Assembly: GCA_021199295.1 (NCBI GenBank)
Contig: JAJQII010000065.1
Location: forward strand, 1-63,389
Source of the DNA: Clostridia bacterium
GTDB lineage: Bacteria > Bacillota > Clostridia > Christensenellales > Borkfalkiaceae
DNA length: 63,389 nt
Direction of reading: 5' to 3'
Part shown: piece by piece, positions 1 through 8,839 of the stretch
Layout: every line of letters starts with the position of its first letter
Position numbering within the stretch: position 1 is the first letter of the stretch
The notes under the pieces: model-generated
Database searches by the model: none
The model's input: only the letters and a program-made list of their open reading frames with translations
What the model was told of the DNA's origin: nothing
Translations under genes and position numbers: made by a program

Positions 1-1099
1 CTTCGGGTTCGGTGGGTTCTTCTGTTACTTCAGTTACTTCCTCGGTTACTTCGGGTTCAGTGGGTTCTTCTGCTACGTCCGTTACTTCTTCAGCAACTTC
101 AACAATCGGCTGCTCGGGAACGACATCTGCTGCCTCGGTTATTTCGGGAGCTGCTTTCAATTCAGTTACTTCTGCCATATCCAAAGGCTCGTCCTCAGCA
201 CTGCTGTCGGGTTCGCCTATGTGGGTTAAATCTTCTTTTATCTGTGCGCAAAGCGCGTCGGCATCGACAAATTTGCGTATACCGCGGATATAGTTTATAA
301 ACGAGATGGTAACTTCCTTGCCGTATAAATCGCCGTCATAGTCTAAAATGTAAGTTTCGAGCACGGGAGCGTCTTCACCGAATGTAGGGCGAGAGCCGAA
401 GTTTGCAACGCCCTTATAGGTATTGCCTTCGAATTGCACCTCTACGCCGTAGACGCCCTGCTTTATGTGGGCTTTATTTTCAGGATACTGCATATTAGCC
501 GTAGGTATACCCATAGCTGTGCCGCGTTCGCTTCCGTCGCAGACAGTGCCTGTTACGGAAAAATTCCTGCCCAGAAGTTCGTTGGCACGCGATATGCTGC
601 CCTGTTCCAGACAACTTTTAATAAGCGTGGTGCTTACCTTTTCACCCTGGGAAAGAACGTCTTTTACAGGCATATACCATATGCCGTTATCTTCGTCTTC
701 GGCATACTTTTTAAGCGTTGCGGACTTGCCCTTTGCACCTGCGCCAAAGCGGAAATCTTTGCCGCTCATATATCCCTTTACATTGATAAAACTTTCTACC
801 GTGGAAAGGAAATCTGCCGCTGAGGTCTTTTTAAATTCTTCTGTAAAATCTATGTTTAACACAAACTTTACGTTGTACTTTTCAAGGAACGAGCATCTTT
901 CTTCGAAAGTATAAAGCTGGCTGCCCCCCTTGCCCGTGTTGAACATCATAACGCCCAAATCCAGGCCGTTTATTTTAGCCTGAAGTTTAGCTTTCTTTAA
1001 AAGTTCGGCATGCCCGATATGTATAGCGTCGAAGCATCCCAGTACCAAAAGGGCGGGAAAATTATATTCGTCCTTTTTGTAGTTTACGATAGTCAGCAT
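1..1099 (-). CDS. ribF: Bifunctional riboflavin kinase/FAD synthetase RibF (partial, runs off window start) with acidic P/T/E/V-rich C-terminal extension
   Basis: Minus-strand reading from ATG at 1099: MLTIVNYKKDEYNFPALLVLGCFDAIHIGHAELLKKAKL...; GxFDxxHxGH nucleotidyltransferase motif, RibF-like; follows truB as in many Firmicutes. Not in the ORF track because it is open at the window edge. Confidence 0.85.
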   Translation of the reverse strand, partial: MLTIVNYKKDEYNFPALLVLGCFDAIHIGHAELLKKAKLQAKINGLDLGVMMFNTGKGGSQLYTFEERCSFLEKYNVKFVLNIDFTEEFKKTSAADFLSTVESFINVKGYMSGKDFRFGAGAKGKSATLKKYAEDEDNGIWYMPVKDVLSQGEKVSTTLIKSCLEQGSISRANELLGRNFSVTGTVCDGSERGTAMGIPTANMQYPENKAHIKQGVYGVEVQFEGNTYKGVANFGSRPTFGEDAPVLETYILDYDGDLYGKEVTISFINYIRGIRKFVDADALCAQIKEDLTHIGEPDSSAEDEPLDMAEVTELKAAPEITEAADVVPEQPIVEVAEEVTDVAEEPTEPEVTEEVTEVTEEPTEPE

Positions 1100-1962
1100 A
1101 ACTTTGTCCTCGTTTTAAAATTTATACCGTCGGACGAGCCAATGCCGTAAAAAGAACCGTCTGCAAGATATATTTTATAATCTCCGCAGGCAAGCCCTTT
1201 TTGCACGGGCACGCCGTTTGTTATTTTTTTATCTTCCACGGCTGTAAGATGCACCGAAGGGAAGTCTACAACCATATCCGCAGGGATAAGATAACTTTCA
1301 AAATTATCTGCGTTTAAATCACGCGTGCGGACGGAATTTTCAAGAGTGAACATGCCGCTCTTTGTCCTTACAAGGGCACTCATAGCGGCGCAAGTGCCTA
1401 ATTCACCTGCAATATCGCGGGCGAGCGAACGGATATACGTGCCGCCGCCGCATTCTATTTCCAGGCGGAAAACGCCTGCAGAAACCGTTTCTTTAATGGT
1501 TATATTATATATGGTTACCTTTTTGGGCGGCAACTCTATATTCTGCCCCTCGCGAGCGAGCTGGTAACCCCGTTTTCCTTTAATATTCTTGGCGCTGTAC
1601 AGGGGCGGCACTTGCATTATCTCGCCTACAAACTTCGGAATTATATCCTCTATTTCGCCCTGCGAGGGAATTCTGCCGCAATCTTTTATAACGTTGCCCG
1701 TTATATCGAGCGTGTCAGAACTTATGCCGAAAGTAAAGTCGGCAACGTAAGTTTTACGCTTGGATAGAAGATAGTCAAACAGCCTTGCCGCGTTGCCCGT
1801 CGCCACGGGAAGCACGCCGCTTGCCATGGGATCGAGCGTGCCCATATGCCCGCAGGGCATGCCGGCAAGTTTTTTTACCCTTGAAACCTCTTGCGCAGAG
1901 CTTGCGCCGACTTCTTTATTTACGTTAATAAACCCCGTAATATGCCTTAACGAATTACTCAT
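1093..1962 (-). CDS. truB: tRNA pseudouridine(55) synthase TruB
   Basis: GFINVNKEVGASSAQEVSRVKKL...GHMGTLDPMASGVLPVATGNAARLFDYL; TruB signature; genomic context. Confidence 0.95.
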   Translation of the reverse strand: MSNSLRHITGFINVNKEVGASSAQEVSRVKKLAGMPCGHMGTLDPMASGVLPVATGNAARLFDYLLSKRKTYVADFTFGISSDTLDITGNVIKDCGRIPSQGEIEDIIPKFVGEIMQVPPLYSAKNIKGKRGYQLAREGQNIELPPKKVTIYNITIKETVSAGVFRLEIECGGGTYIRSLARDIAGELGTCAAMSALVRTKSGMFTLENSVRTRDLNADNFESYLIPADMVVDFPSVHLTAVEDKKITNGVPVQKGLACGDYKIYLADGSFYGIGSSDGINFKTRTKLC

Positions 1963-2920
1963 AATGCTGGTAAACGGCGTAAGTAAGGCGTTCTACAACT
2001 TCTTCGTATTCGCCGAAAATCATACAGCCGCTGGCGAGTATATGCCCGCCCCCGCCGAACGTGGCGGCAACGGCGTTTACGTTTACCTTGCCCTTGCTGC
2101 GCAGCGATATTTTAAACTGACCGTGGCGGACTTCCATTAAAGCCGCCGCGACTTCTACCCCGTCTATAGACATAGGGAAGTCTACAAAGCCTTCGGTCAT
2201 GCTCTGCTCTGCGCCCGTCTGGGCGAAATCTTCGCACGTAACGCATATTATAGCAAGCGCGTCTGATAAGGCAAAGCGTATGCTGCGCATGGCGCGTGCA
2301 TACAAAAGGGCACGGCATTTTTTCTGGTGGTCGAACATGTTGTAGTTTATAGTATTAACGTCTGCGCCCTCTTTTACCAGCCTTGCCGCGGCAAGGAAAG
2401 TGTTTTCAGTTACGTCTTTATGGGCGAAACAGCCGCTGTCGGTAACAAGCCCTACCATTAAAAGGTCTGCAATCTCTTTGGTAATTTTAAACCCTGCGGC
2501 ATCGAGTATGCGGGGCAAAAGCTCGCACGTTGCAGTACATTCCTTTACGCAGTTGTACATACCGTAATAGGTGTTCGAAATGTGGTGGTCTATATTTACC
2601 GTAACCCCTTTAAAACGGGTATATTCCGCAGCGAATGCGCCTAAACGCGACTCGTCGGCACAGTCCACGGAAATCAGAATATCGAAATCTGCGTCGGGCA
2701 TGCCCGTAGCCACTTGCGAAAGGGCGGGGAGAAAGTTAAATTTTTCGGGTATTTTTTCTTCGCACACAAGATATGCTGTCTTGCCAGCCGCCCGCATTGC
2801 AAGACAAAGCGCCATACCGCTGCCCAGCGCGTCGCCGTCAGGGCGGATATGGCAAAATATTGCCGCCGTGGTCGATTTTTTTAGTTGCTCGGCTACTTCT
2901 TCTACCGATTTATCTGCCAT
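1955..2920 (-). CDS. nrnA: DHH family phosphoesterase (NrnA-like oligoribonuclease/pAp phosphatase)
   Basis: HIRPDGDALGSG..., SVDCADESRLG, NIDHHISN, C-terminal GGGGHILASG: DHH/DHHA1 motifs; next to rbfA/truB. Confidence 0.9.
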   Translation of the reverse strand: MADKSVEEVAEQLKKSTTAAIFCHIRPDGDALGSGMALCLAMRAAGKTAYLVCEEKIPEKFNFLPALSQVATGMPDADFDILISVDCADESRLGAFAAEYTRFKGVTVNIDHHISNTYYGMYNCVKECTATCELLPRILDAAGFKITKEIADLLMVGLVTDSGCFAHKDVTENTFLAAARLVKEGADVNTINYNMFDHQKKCRALLYARAMRSIRFALSDALAIICVTCEDFAQTGAEQSMTEGFVDFPMSIDGVEVAAALMEVRHGQFKISLRSKGKVNVNAVAATFGGGGHILASGCMIFGEYEEVVERLTYAVYQHYE

Positions 2921-2931
2921 AAAATCCCCTT

Positions 2932-3291
2932 TTATAAATTCTTTAATATATCGTCTATATGAGAGCCGTATTCGGCACTTACGTCAAATATAAACGTAAG
3001 CACGGGAACAGTCCTGATAGTCATTCTTGAGGAAAGTTCGTGGCGGATAAAACCTGAATTTTCCTTTATTATTTCGAAAGACTGCTGTCTTTTTTGCTCG
3101 TCTGTATCGAAAATGCTTAAGTATATTTTTGCCGTTTTTAAATCCGGCGCAACGTCTGCGCCCGTAACGGAGATAATAGCCGAAATAGAAGGATATTTAT
3201 TCCTTAAGTCGCGGGATATTATCGATGTTATTTCTTTTTGAAATTCGCTTGCGAGCCTTGCACCGCGCTGTCCTTTCATTTTTACCTCCAT
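2932..3291 (-). CDS. rbfA: Ribosome-binding factor A
   Basis: RGARLASEFQKEITSIISRDLRN...; RbfA-like; between infB and nrnA. Confidence 0.9.
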   Translation of the reverse strand: MEVKMKGQRGARLASEFQKEITSIISRDLRNKYPSISAIISVTGADVAPDLKTAKIYLSIFDTDEQKRQQSFEIIKENSGFIRHELSSRMTIRTVPVLTFIFDVSAEYGSHIDDILKNL

Positions 3292-3320
3292 TTTTTAGTA
3301 TATAAATTCTCACCTTGTTA

Positions 3321-3487
3321 GGTTTAACAGTCGCGATAATTACTACCGCACTTCGGCTTTCAGAAACAAGCAAGACAAGGAGGGCGCGTATTTGCCGCAG
3401 GAAGTGTACAAAGACGTACACGACCAAGCCAAAACGCAAGCCCGACAAAGTATTGCGAAGTTTATCAAAGCCGAAAAATGTTAAACC
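3321..3487 (+). repeat. Structured dispersed repeat, copy A (nested stem-loops, core 'GAAACAAGCAAGACAAGGA...GTGTACAAAGACGTACACGACCAA')
   Basis: Outer inverted repeats GGTTTAACA (3321-3329)/TGTTAAACC (3479-3487) and TTCGGCTTT (3352-3360)/AAAGCCGAA (3467-3475); inner GGGC-GCGT..TTTG / CAAA-ACGC..GCCC; apical GTGTAC-aaagac-GTACAC. Shares its core with 17570-17668. Confidence 0.75.
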
Positions 3488-3491
3488 GTTT

Positions 3492-6212
3492 TTAGGCTGT
3501 TATCTGTTGTATCAGATAACACTCAATAATATCGCCGATCTTGATGTCGTTGAAGCCTTCTATCGCGCAGCCGCATTCAAAGCCGTAGTTTACTTCCTTT
3601 ACGTCGTCTTTAAAGCGCTTTAACTGCTGAACGTTGCCCTCTACAATGAGAATATTTTCGCGGTAGATGCGCAGCTTGCCGCCGCGTACTATCTTGCCTT
3701 CGGTTACATAGCAGCCTGCAATATTGCCGACGCCCGTAATTTTGAAAGTCTGGCGGACTTCGCATTTGCCGACGTAAATTTCCTGGAATTTGGGTGCAAG
3801 CATACCCTTTAACGCAGCCTGCATATCGTCGAGCAAATCATATATAATGCGGTATGTTCTTACGTCTACCTTACTGCGTTCGGCAAGAGCTTTCGCCTTG
3901 CTGTCGGGGCGGACGTTAAAGGCGAGAATTATCGCGTTGGAAGAATCGGCAAGCATTACGTCGGTTTCGGTTACCGCGCCAGCGCCGCTGTGGATAACCT
4001 TTACCGTTACTTCCTCGTTAGAGAGTTTTACAACCGACTGCTTTACAGCCTCTACCGAACCTTGAACGTCACCCTTTATTATAAGGTTCAACGTCTTCAT
4101 ATTGCCTTCGGCAATCTTGCCGAACACGTCGTCGAGCGATATTTTGGAAGTCTGCGCCGCCTTAGCCTCGCTCTCTTTACGCTTGCGCTCTTCGGTAACC
4201 TGCTTCATAAGCTCCTGCGAAACAGCGAATATACTGTCGCCGGCGTTGGGAACTTCTTCAAAGCCGAGTACGGAAACAGCCGTGGAAGGACCTGCAGACT
4301 TAACCTGTTTGCCCTTGTCGTCTATCATAGCGCGAACTCTGCCCGTGATAGTGCCTGAAATTATATTGTCGCCCGTGTGGAGCGTACCGTTTTGCACAAG
4401 CACGCTTGCCATAGGGCCCATACCCTTGTCGAGCTTAGCCTCTATTATAGCGCCTCTCGCCTCCCTCTCAGGGTTGGCAAGCAACTCCTTCATTTCGGCT
4501 ACGAGAAGGACATTTTCCAAAAGCGCGTCTACACCCTCGCCCGTCTTTGCGGATACGGGGCAAACAATGGTATCGCCGCCCCATTCTTCGGGAACAAGGC
4601 CGTAGTTTGTTAAATCCTGCTTTACTTTGTTGATATCCGCGCCCACTTTATCCATTTTGTTCACGGCAACTATTATAGATACGTTAGCCGCTTTGGCGTG
4701 GTTTATAGCCTCTACCGTCTGTGGCATTATGCCGTCGTCGGCGGCGACTACGAGTATTACTATATCGGTAACCTGCGCTCCGCGTGCACGCATAGCCGTG
4801 AACGCTTCGTGCCCCGGGGTATCGAGGAAGGTTATCTTTTTATCGCCCACCGCAACAGAGTAAGCGCCTATGTGCTGGGTAATGCCGCCTGCCTCGCCTT
4901 CGGTTACATTGGATTTGCGGATATAATCGAGAAGGGAAGTCTTGCCGTGGTCTACGTGCCCCATAACGGTAACGACGGGGGCGCGAGGCACTAAACTTTC
5001 TATCTCTTCCACAGTGTCTGCCTGTTTTTCGCTTAAAATTTCTTCAGCCGTCTTTTCGGGCTTGTATTCAAGCTCTATGCCGAGATCGGCGGCTATCATA
5101 AACGCCGTTTCGTAATCAATAGAGCCGTTTACAGTGGTAGCTATGCCGTCTTTGAACAGGCGTTTTGTAATTTCAACCGCAGATATGCCTAACTTTTCGG
5201 ACAATACTTTTATGGGAATATTGTCGGAAGTTACCACGGCGTGTTCTATTTTTATAAACTGCGTTGTCTGCTTGGCAACACTCTTTTTACGCTGTTTGCG
5301 GTAAACGTTCCTGTCGTCGTCGAAATCGGAAACGCTTGCGCCCTGCTGTTTTTGCAGCGAACGCTTATTCATAGGGCGCTTTTCTTTTTCTATATAAGTG
5401 CGCTCAAACGTGCCTTTCTTTTTATCAGGCCCGAAATTTTTATTCTTTGCCGGTACTGCCGCAGGTGCGGGGGCAGGGCGAAGGGAAGGCCTTCCGCCTT
5501 GCGCGGGGCGGGGCGAGGAAGTACCAGTGCCTGCGCGTGCAGGTCTGTCGCCGCGGGGAGGACGGCTGTCTTTATTGACAAACGTCTTGTTATCGGGGCG
5601 GCCTTGCTTTGCTCCGCCTTGCTTTGAGGGCGCGGGGCGTACGGGCGGATCTATGTGCCTTAATACGGGCGATTTGAATGTGGATTTAGGCGCTTCGGCA
5701 GGCTTTGCTTCCTTTACTGCCGGCGCTTTTTCCGCCTTGGGTGCTTCGGCGGGCTTTACGGCAGGTTTTGCCGTGGGTTTTTCTGCGGGTTTTTCCGCCG
5801 CAGGCTTGGCGCTTTCCGCGGGTTTCTTACTTTCGGCAGGCTTTTCTTTGGCAGGTTTTTCTGCCGCCGACGGCTTTTCAGGCTTTTCGGCTGCCTGCAC
5901 GGCAACTTTTTCGGCGGGTTTTTCTTCCTTTACCGCAGGCTTTTCCTCTGCTTTCGGGGGCTCTTTAGCTTCAGGGGCGGGCATAGCGGTTTCTGCCTGA
6001 ACAGGTTCTGCCTGCCGTTTTTCAGCCTCTGCCGCTTCGGCGGCACGCTGTGCCTTTTTAGCTGCTTGCGCCGCGCTCTCCATTTCTGTCAGCTTTTTTA
6101 TAATATCGGAAAGTTTGCGCTCTGTAGAGCCTACCTTTTTAGAAAGGTCGGTTATCTTGTCTTCAGATATCAATTTGCCGATATTTTCCGCGTTTTCGTA
6201 TTTTTGTGCCAT
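3492..6212 (-). CDS. infB: Translation initiation factor IF-2
   Basis: [41 protein letters not shown]...; low-complexity Ala/Pro/Lys/Glu N-terminus. Confidence 0.98.
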   Translation of the reverse strand: MAQKYENAENIGKLISEDKITDLSKKVGSTERKLSDIIKKLTEMESAAQAAKKAQRAAEAAEAEKRQAEPVQAETAMPAPEAKEPPKAEEKPAVKEEKPAEKVAVQAAEKPEKPSAAEKPAKEKPAESKKPAESAKPAAEKPAEKPTAKPAVKPAEAPKAEKAPAVKEAKPAEAPKSTFKSPVLRHIDPPVRPAPSKQGGAKQGRPDNKTFVNKDSRPPRGDRPARAGTGTSSPRPAQGGRPSLRPAPAPAAVPAKNKNFGPDKKKGTFERTYIEKEKRPMNKRSLQKQQGASVSDFDDDRNVYRKQRKKSVAKQTTQFIKIEHAVVTSDNIPIKVLSEKLGISAVEITKRLFKDGIATTVNGSIDYETAFMIAADLGIELEYKPEKTAEEILSEKQADTVEEIESLVPRAPVVTVMGHVDHGKTSLLDYIRKSNVTEGEAGGITQHIGAYSVAVGDKKITFLDTPGHEAFTAMRARGAQVTDIVILVVAADDGIMPQTVEAINHAKAANVSIIVAVNKMDKVGADINKVKQDLTNYGLVPEEWGGDTIVCPVSAKTGEGVDALLENVLLVAEMKELLANPEREARGAIIEAKLDKGMGPMASVLVQNGTLHTGDNIISGTITGRVRAMIDDKGKQVKSAGPSTAVSVLGFEEVPNAGDSIFAVSQELMKQVTEERKRKESEAKAAQTSKISLDDVFGKIAEGNMKTLNLIIKGDVQGSVEAVKQSVVKLSNEEVTVKVIHSGAGAVTETDVMLADSSNAIILAFNVRPDSKAKALAERSKVDVRTYRIIYDLLDDMQAALKGMLAPKFQEIYVGKCEVRQTFKITGVGNIAGCYVTEGKIVRGGKLRIYRENILIVEGNVQQLKRFKDDVKEVNYGFECGCAIEGFNDIKIGDIIECYLIQQITA

Positions 6213-6221
6213 AAATGAATT

Positions 6222-6542
6222 TTATGCCTCCGGGATTAATTGAAAGTTTTCGTCTGCGTTTGAACAAATTGCCGCGGCAAGATTTTCGTCGCGTACGGCG
6301 GCTATTTTTACGCCGTCTTTATGCACGGCGGCATCCAGCCCGTTTTTACAAAGCATAAGCGGGCAGCCGTGCCTTCTTGCAAATTTTTTTGCGAGGGACA
6401 TACAGTTATCTGAAGCCGTCCCGCAAACAAGAATTAAATATACGCCTTTTTTCAGGCAGTCCACCGCGCCAGTGCCCATTGTTATTTTACGGGCCCGCAC
6501 GCAGAAGCCTATAAATGTAAGCGCTTTAGCTTTGTTTTCCAA
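6222..6542 (-). CDS. L7Ae-family RNA-binding protein (YlxQ-like)
   Basis: KALTFIGFCVRARKITMGTGAVDCLKKG; L7Ae-like fold signature; between ylxR and infB. Confidence 0.8.
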   Translation of the reverse strand: MENKAKALTFIGFCVRARKITMGTGAVDCLKKGVYLILVCGTASDNCMSLAKKFARRHGCPLMLCKNGLDAAVHKDGVKIAAVRDENLAAAICSNADENFQLIPEA

Positions 6543-6801
6543 AGTACTCCTCCTCTATGCGGGAGTAAACTTCCGCGGGAACTTCGCAGGAAAATACTTT
6601 GTTGATAAGTTTATGTTTTACAAGTTTTTTTACGCAATCGGGGTTATTGCAGATATACGCTCCCCTGCCTGCCGCCTTGGACGAAAAGTCAAGAAAAATT
6701 TCGCCCCGCGCGTTTTTAACTATTCGCAGCATATCGCGCTTTTCCTTAAGTTCACGGCAGGCTATACATTGCCTTAAAGGTATCTTTTTTTGCTTAGGCA
6801 T
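6526..6801 (-). CDS. YlxR/RnpM family (DUF448) RNA-binding protein
   Basis: RQCIACRELKEKRDMLRIVKN...GRGAYICNNPDCVKKLVK; YlxR signature. Confidence 0.9.
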   Translation of the reverse strand: MPKQKKIPLRQCIACRELKEKRDMLRIVKNARGEIFLDFSSKAAGRGAYICNNPDCVKKLVKHKLINKVFSCEVPAEVYSRIEEEYFGKQS

Positions 6802-7955
6802 TATTGCTGTTCTTCCCCTGCTTCGGTTTCAGCCGCTTCCCCTTCTTGCGTTTCTTCGGGAGAGCTATCCGCTATTTCTGCCTCGGTGGGAACTAAGCCG
6901 AGTTTTGTTGCCGCTGAAAGGCTCTTTACGTCTATCTTCCAGCCGGTAAGCCTTACCGCAAGGCGGGCGTTCTGGCCGTCTTTGCCTATTGCAAGCGAAA
7001 GTTTATCGTCGGGAACGACAGCCATAGCCGTCTTTTCGCCGTCGAGCTGGGTAACTGAAATTACCTTTGCGGGAGAGAGCGCCTTGGCGATAAATTCAAG
7101 GGGATTTTCGCTCCAGGGGATAATATCCACCTTTTCGCCGTTGAGCTCGGATACAACCGCGTTTACGCGAGAGCCTTTGTTGCCCACGCACGCGCCTATG
7201 GGATCTATGCGGGGATCTTCAGAATAAATAGCCATTTTAGAGCGAGCGCCCGCTTCACGGCTTATTTCTTTAATAACCACAGTGCCCTGCTTAATTTCAG
7301 GCACTTCATCTTCGAACAGTTTGCGTATAAGACCGGGCGACGAACGGCTTACAAGGACGTGTGCCCCGTTATAACCGTTTTTAACCTTTTTGACGTATAC
7401 TTTTATTCTGTCGTTTACGTTATAAGTTTCGCCGTAAACCTGGTCAGACGGCATCATTATGCCCTCTATCTGCCCGTTGCCAAGGTCTATATAAACGTTT
7501 TTGGCGTCCTTTTTGCGGATAACGCCCACCATCAGCGTACCCTCTTTGTCGGCAAATTCGTTCATGGCGGCGTCGCGTTCGGTTTCGCGCAGCTTTTGCA
7601 TTATTACCTGCTTAGCCGTCTGCGCCGCTATACGCGAGAAATCTTTAGGCACAAGTTTTTCCGTAAGCCTGTCGCCCACCTTCGCGCTCTTTTTTATCTG
7701 CTGCGCCTCTTCCAAAGATATTTCCTTTTCGCGGTCTACTACTTCCTCTGCCACTGTCTTTACCGTGAAAAATTCTATAGAGCCTTTTTCTTCGTTGAAT
7801 TTAAGTTCCACTTCGCCGACAGCGCCCGCGTACTGTTTTTTACAAGCCGAAACGAGAGCATTTTCCAATGCTTCCATAAAAACTTCGCGGGGGATTCCCT
7901 TCGTTTTTTCAAGTTCGTCCAGAGCCAAGAAAAAATCCTTGTTAATCATTGCCAA
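6801..7955 (-). CDS. nusA: Transcription termination/antitermination factor NusA
   Basis: NKDFFLALDELEKTKGIPREVFMEALENALVSACKK...; S1 + KH region DPRIDPIGACVGNKGSRVNAVV. Confidence 0.97.
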   Translation of the reverse strand: MAMINKDFFLALDELEKTKGIPREVFMEALENALVSACKKQYAGAVGEVELKFNEEKGSIEFFTVKTVAEEVVDREKEISLEEAQQIKKSAKVGDRLTEKLVPKDFSRIAAQTAKQVIMQKLRETERDAAMNEFADKEGTLMVGVIRKKDAKNVYIDLGNGQIEGIMMPSDQVYGETYNVNDRIKVYVKKVKNGYNGAHVLVSRSSPGLIRKLFEDEVPEIKQGTVVIKEISREAGARSKMAIYSEDPRIDPIGACVGNKGSRVNAVVSELNGEKVDIIPWSENPLEFIAKALSPAKVISVTQLDGEKTAMAVVPDDKLSLAIGKDGQNARLAVRLTGWKIDVKSLSAATKLGLVPTEAEIADSSPEETQEGEAAETEAGEEQQ

Positions 7956-8003
7956 TTCTCCTGTGATGTTATTGAGTAATTTGTTTTATTTTGTAGCAGC
8001 CGT

Positions 8004-8465
8004 TTATTCAAATATAATGGCTTTGCTTATTTTTGCTATTTTTGTGCGATTGATTTTTAACTGCCCGTCTTTTGCAGTTTCTATCGTAACCGAATTTTCG
8101 TCGAACGCGGCAAGCGTACCTTCGATAAATTTTTTGCCCTTTAAGGGTGCGTAAAGTTTTACCTCTACCTCTTCGCCGATATTGCGTTCGAAGTCGCGTG
8201 CCGTTTTAAAGGGACGGTCGAGCCCGGGGCTGGACACGTTTAACGTGTACGGAGCGCCGTAGGTGGGATCGAGATCGTCTATAGGATCTAATATGGCGTT
8301 ATGGTATTTTTCGCAGGTGTCAAGGTCTACGCCGCCCTCCGTTTCGATAAAAACGGTGAGCGAAGCATTCTTTTGGTTAAACTCCACGTCTACGATTTCT
8401 ATGCCCATAGGCGTTGCGTATTCTTCGAAGAACTTGCGGATTTCTTCCATAGGTTTTATATCCAT
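8004..8465 (-). CDS. rimP: Ribosome maturation factor RimP
   Basis: YATPMGIEIVDVEFNQKNASLTVFIETEGGVDLDTCEKYHNAI...YTLNVSSPGLDRPF. Confidence 0.95.
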   Translation of the reverse strand: MDIKPMEEIRKFFEEYATPMGIEIVDVEFNQKNASLTVFIETEGGVDLDTCEKYHNAILDPIDDLDPTYGAPYTLNVSSPGLDRPFKTARDFERNIGEEVEVKLYAPLKGKKFIEGTLAAFDENSVTIETAKDGQLKINRTKIAKISKAIIFE

Positions 8466-8554
8466 AATTTAACCCCGACGGTTTGTTATATAGTAGTGAG
8501 CAGTGTTATTGTAGTCTTACACTTCATTTGGGCAGTTATTATCTGAAAACCCCT

Positions 8555-8707
8555 CCTTCAATTCCGTCTCAACGGCGGTTAGGTTTTTACCCGCCGTTTC
8601 GGTCACCCCCAAACGCTTAACCATATGCGTTTGTTCTTCTCGCCAATCCAAACAGTGTACTACACTGTTTGGGGAATATTTGCTCGTCCTTACAGGGGCG
8701 GCAAGGG
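8555..8707 (+). repeat. Dispersed intergenic repeat R1, copy 1 (three hairpins incl. 25-bp palindrome)
   Basis: Near-identical to 27970-28119; contains AACGGCGG..CCGCCGTT, AAACGC..GCGTTT and perfect palindrome CCAAACAGTGTA-C-TACACTGTTTGG (8648-8672). Confidence 0.85.
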
Positions 8708-8839
8708 TAAGATATACAATGTACAAAGGGTTTCAAAATCCCGTTATATGACGATTGAGTGCCGCAAGGCACTCAATCATCCAACACTACACTATCAAGT
8801 CTTTTATATTATACCACGCTAATTATAATTTTGCAACAT

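Noticed and set aside
5398-6000. 200-aa plus-strand ORF rich in Gly/Ala/Phe
   Set aside because: Antisense of the low-complexity IF-2 N-terminal region.
5600-6200. Ala/Pro/Lys/Glu-rich low-complexity stretch in infB
   Set aside because: Common in IF-2 N-termini.
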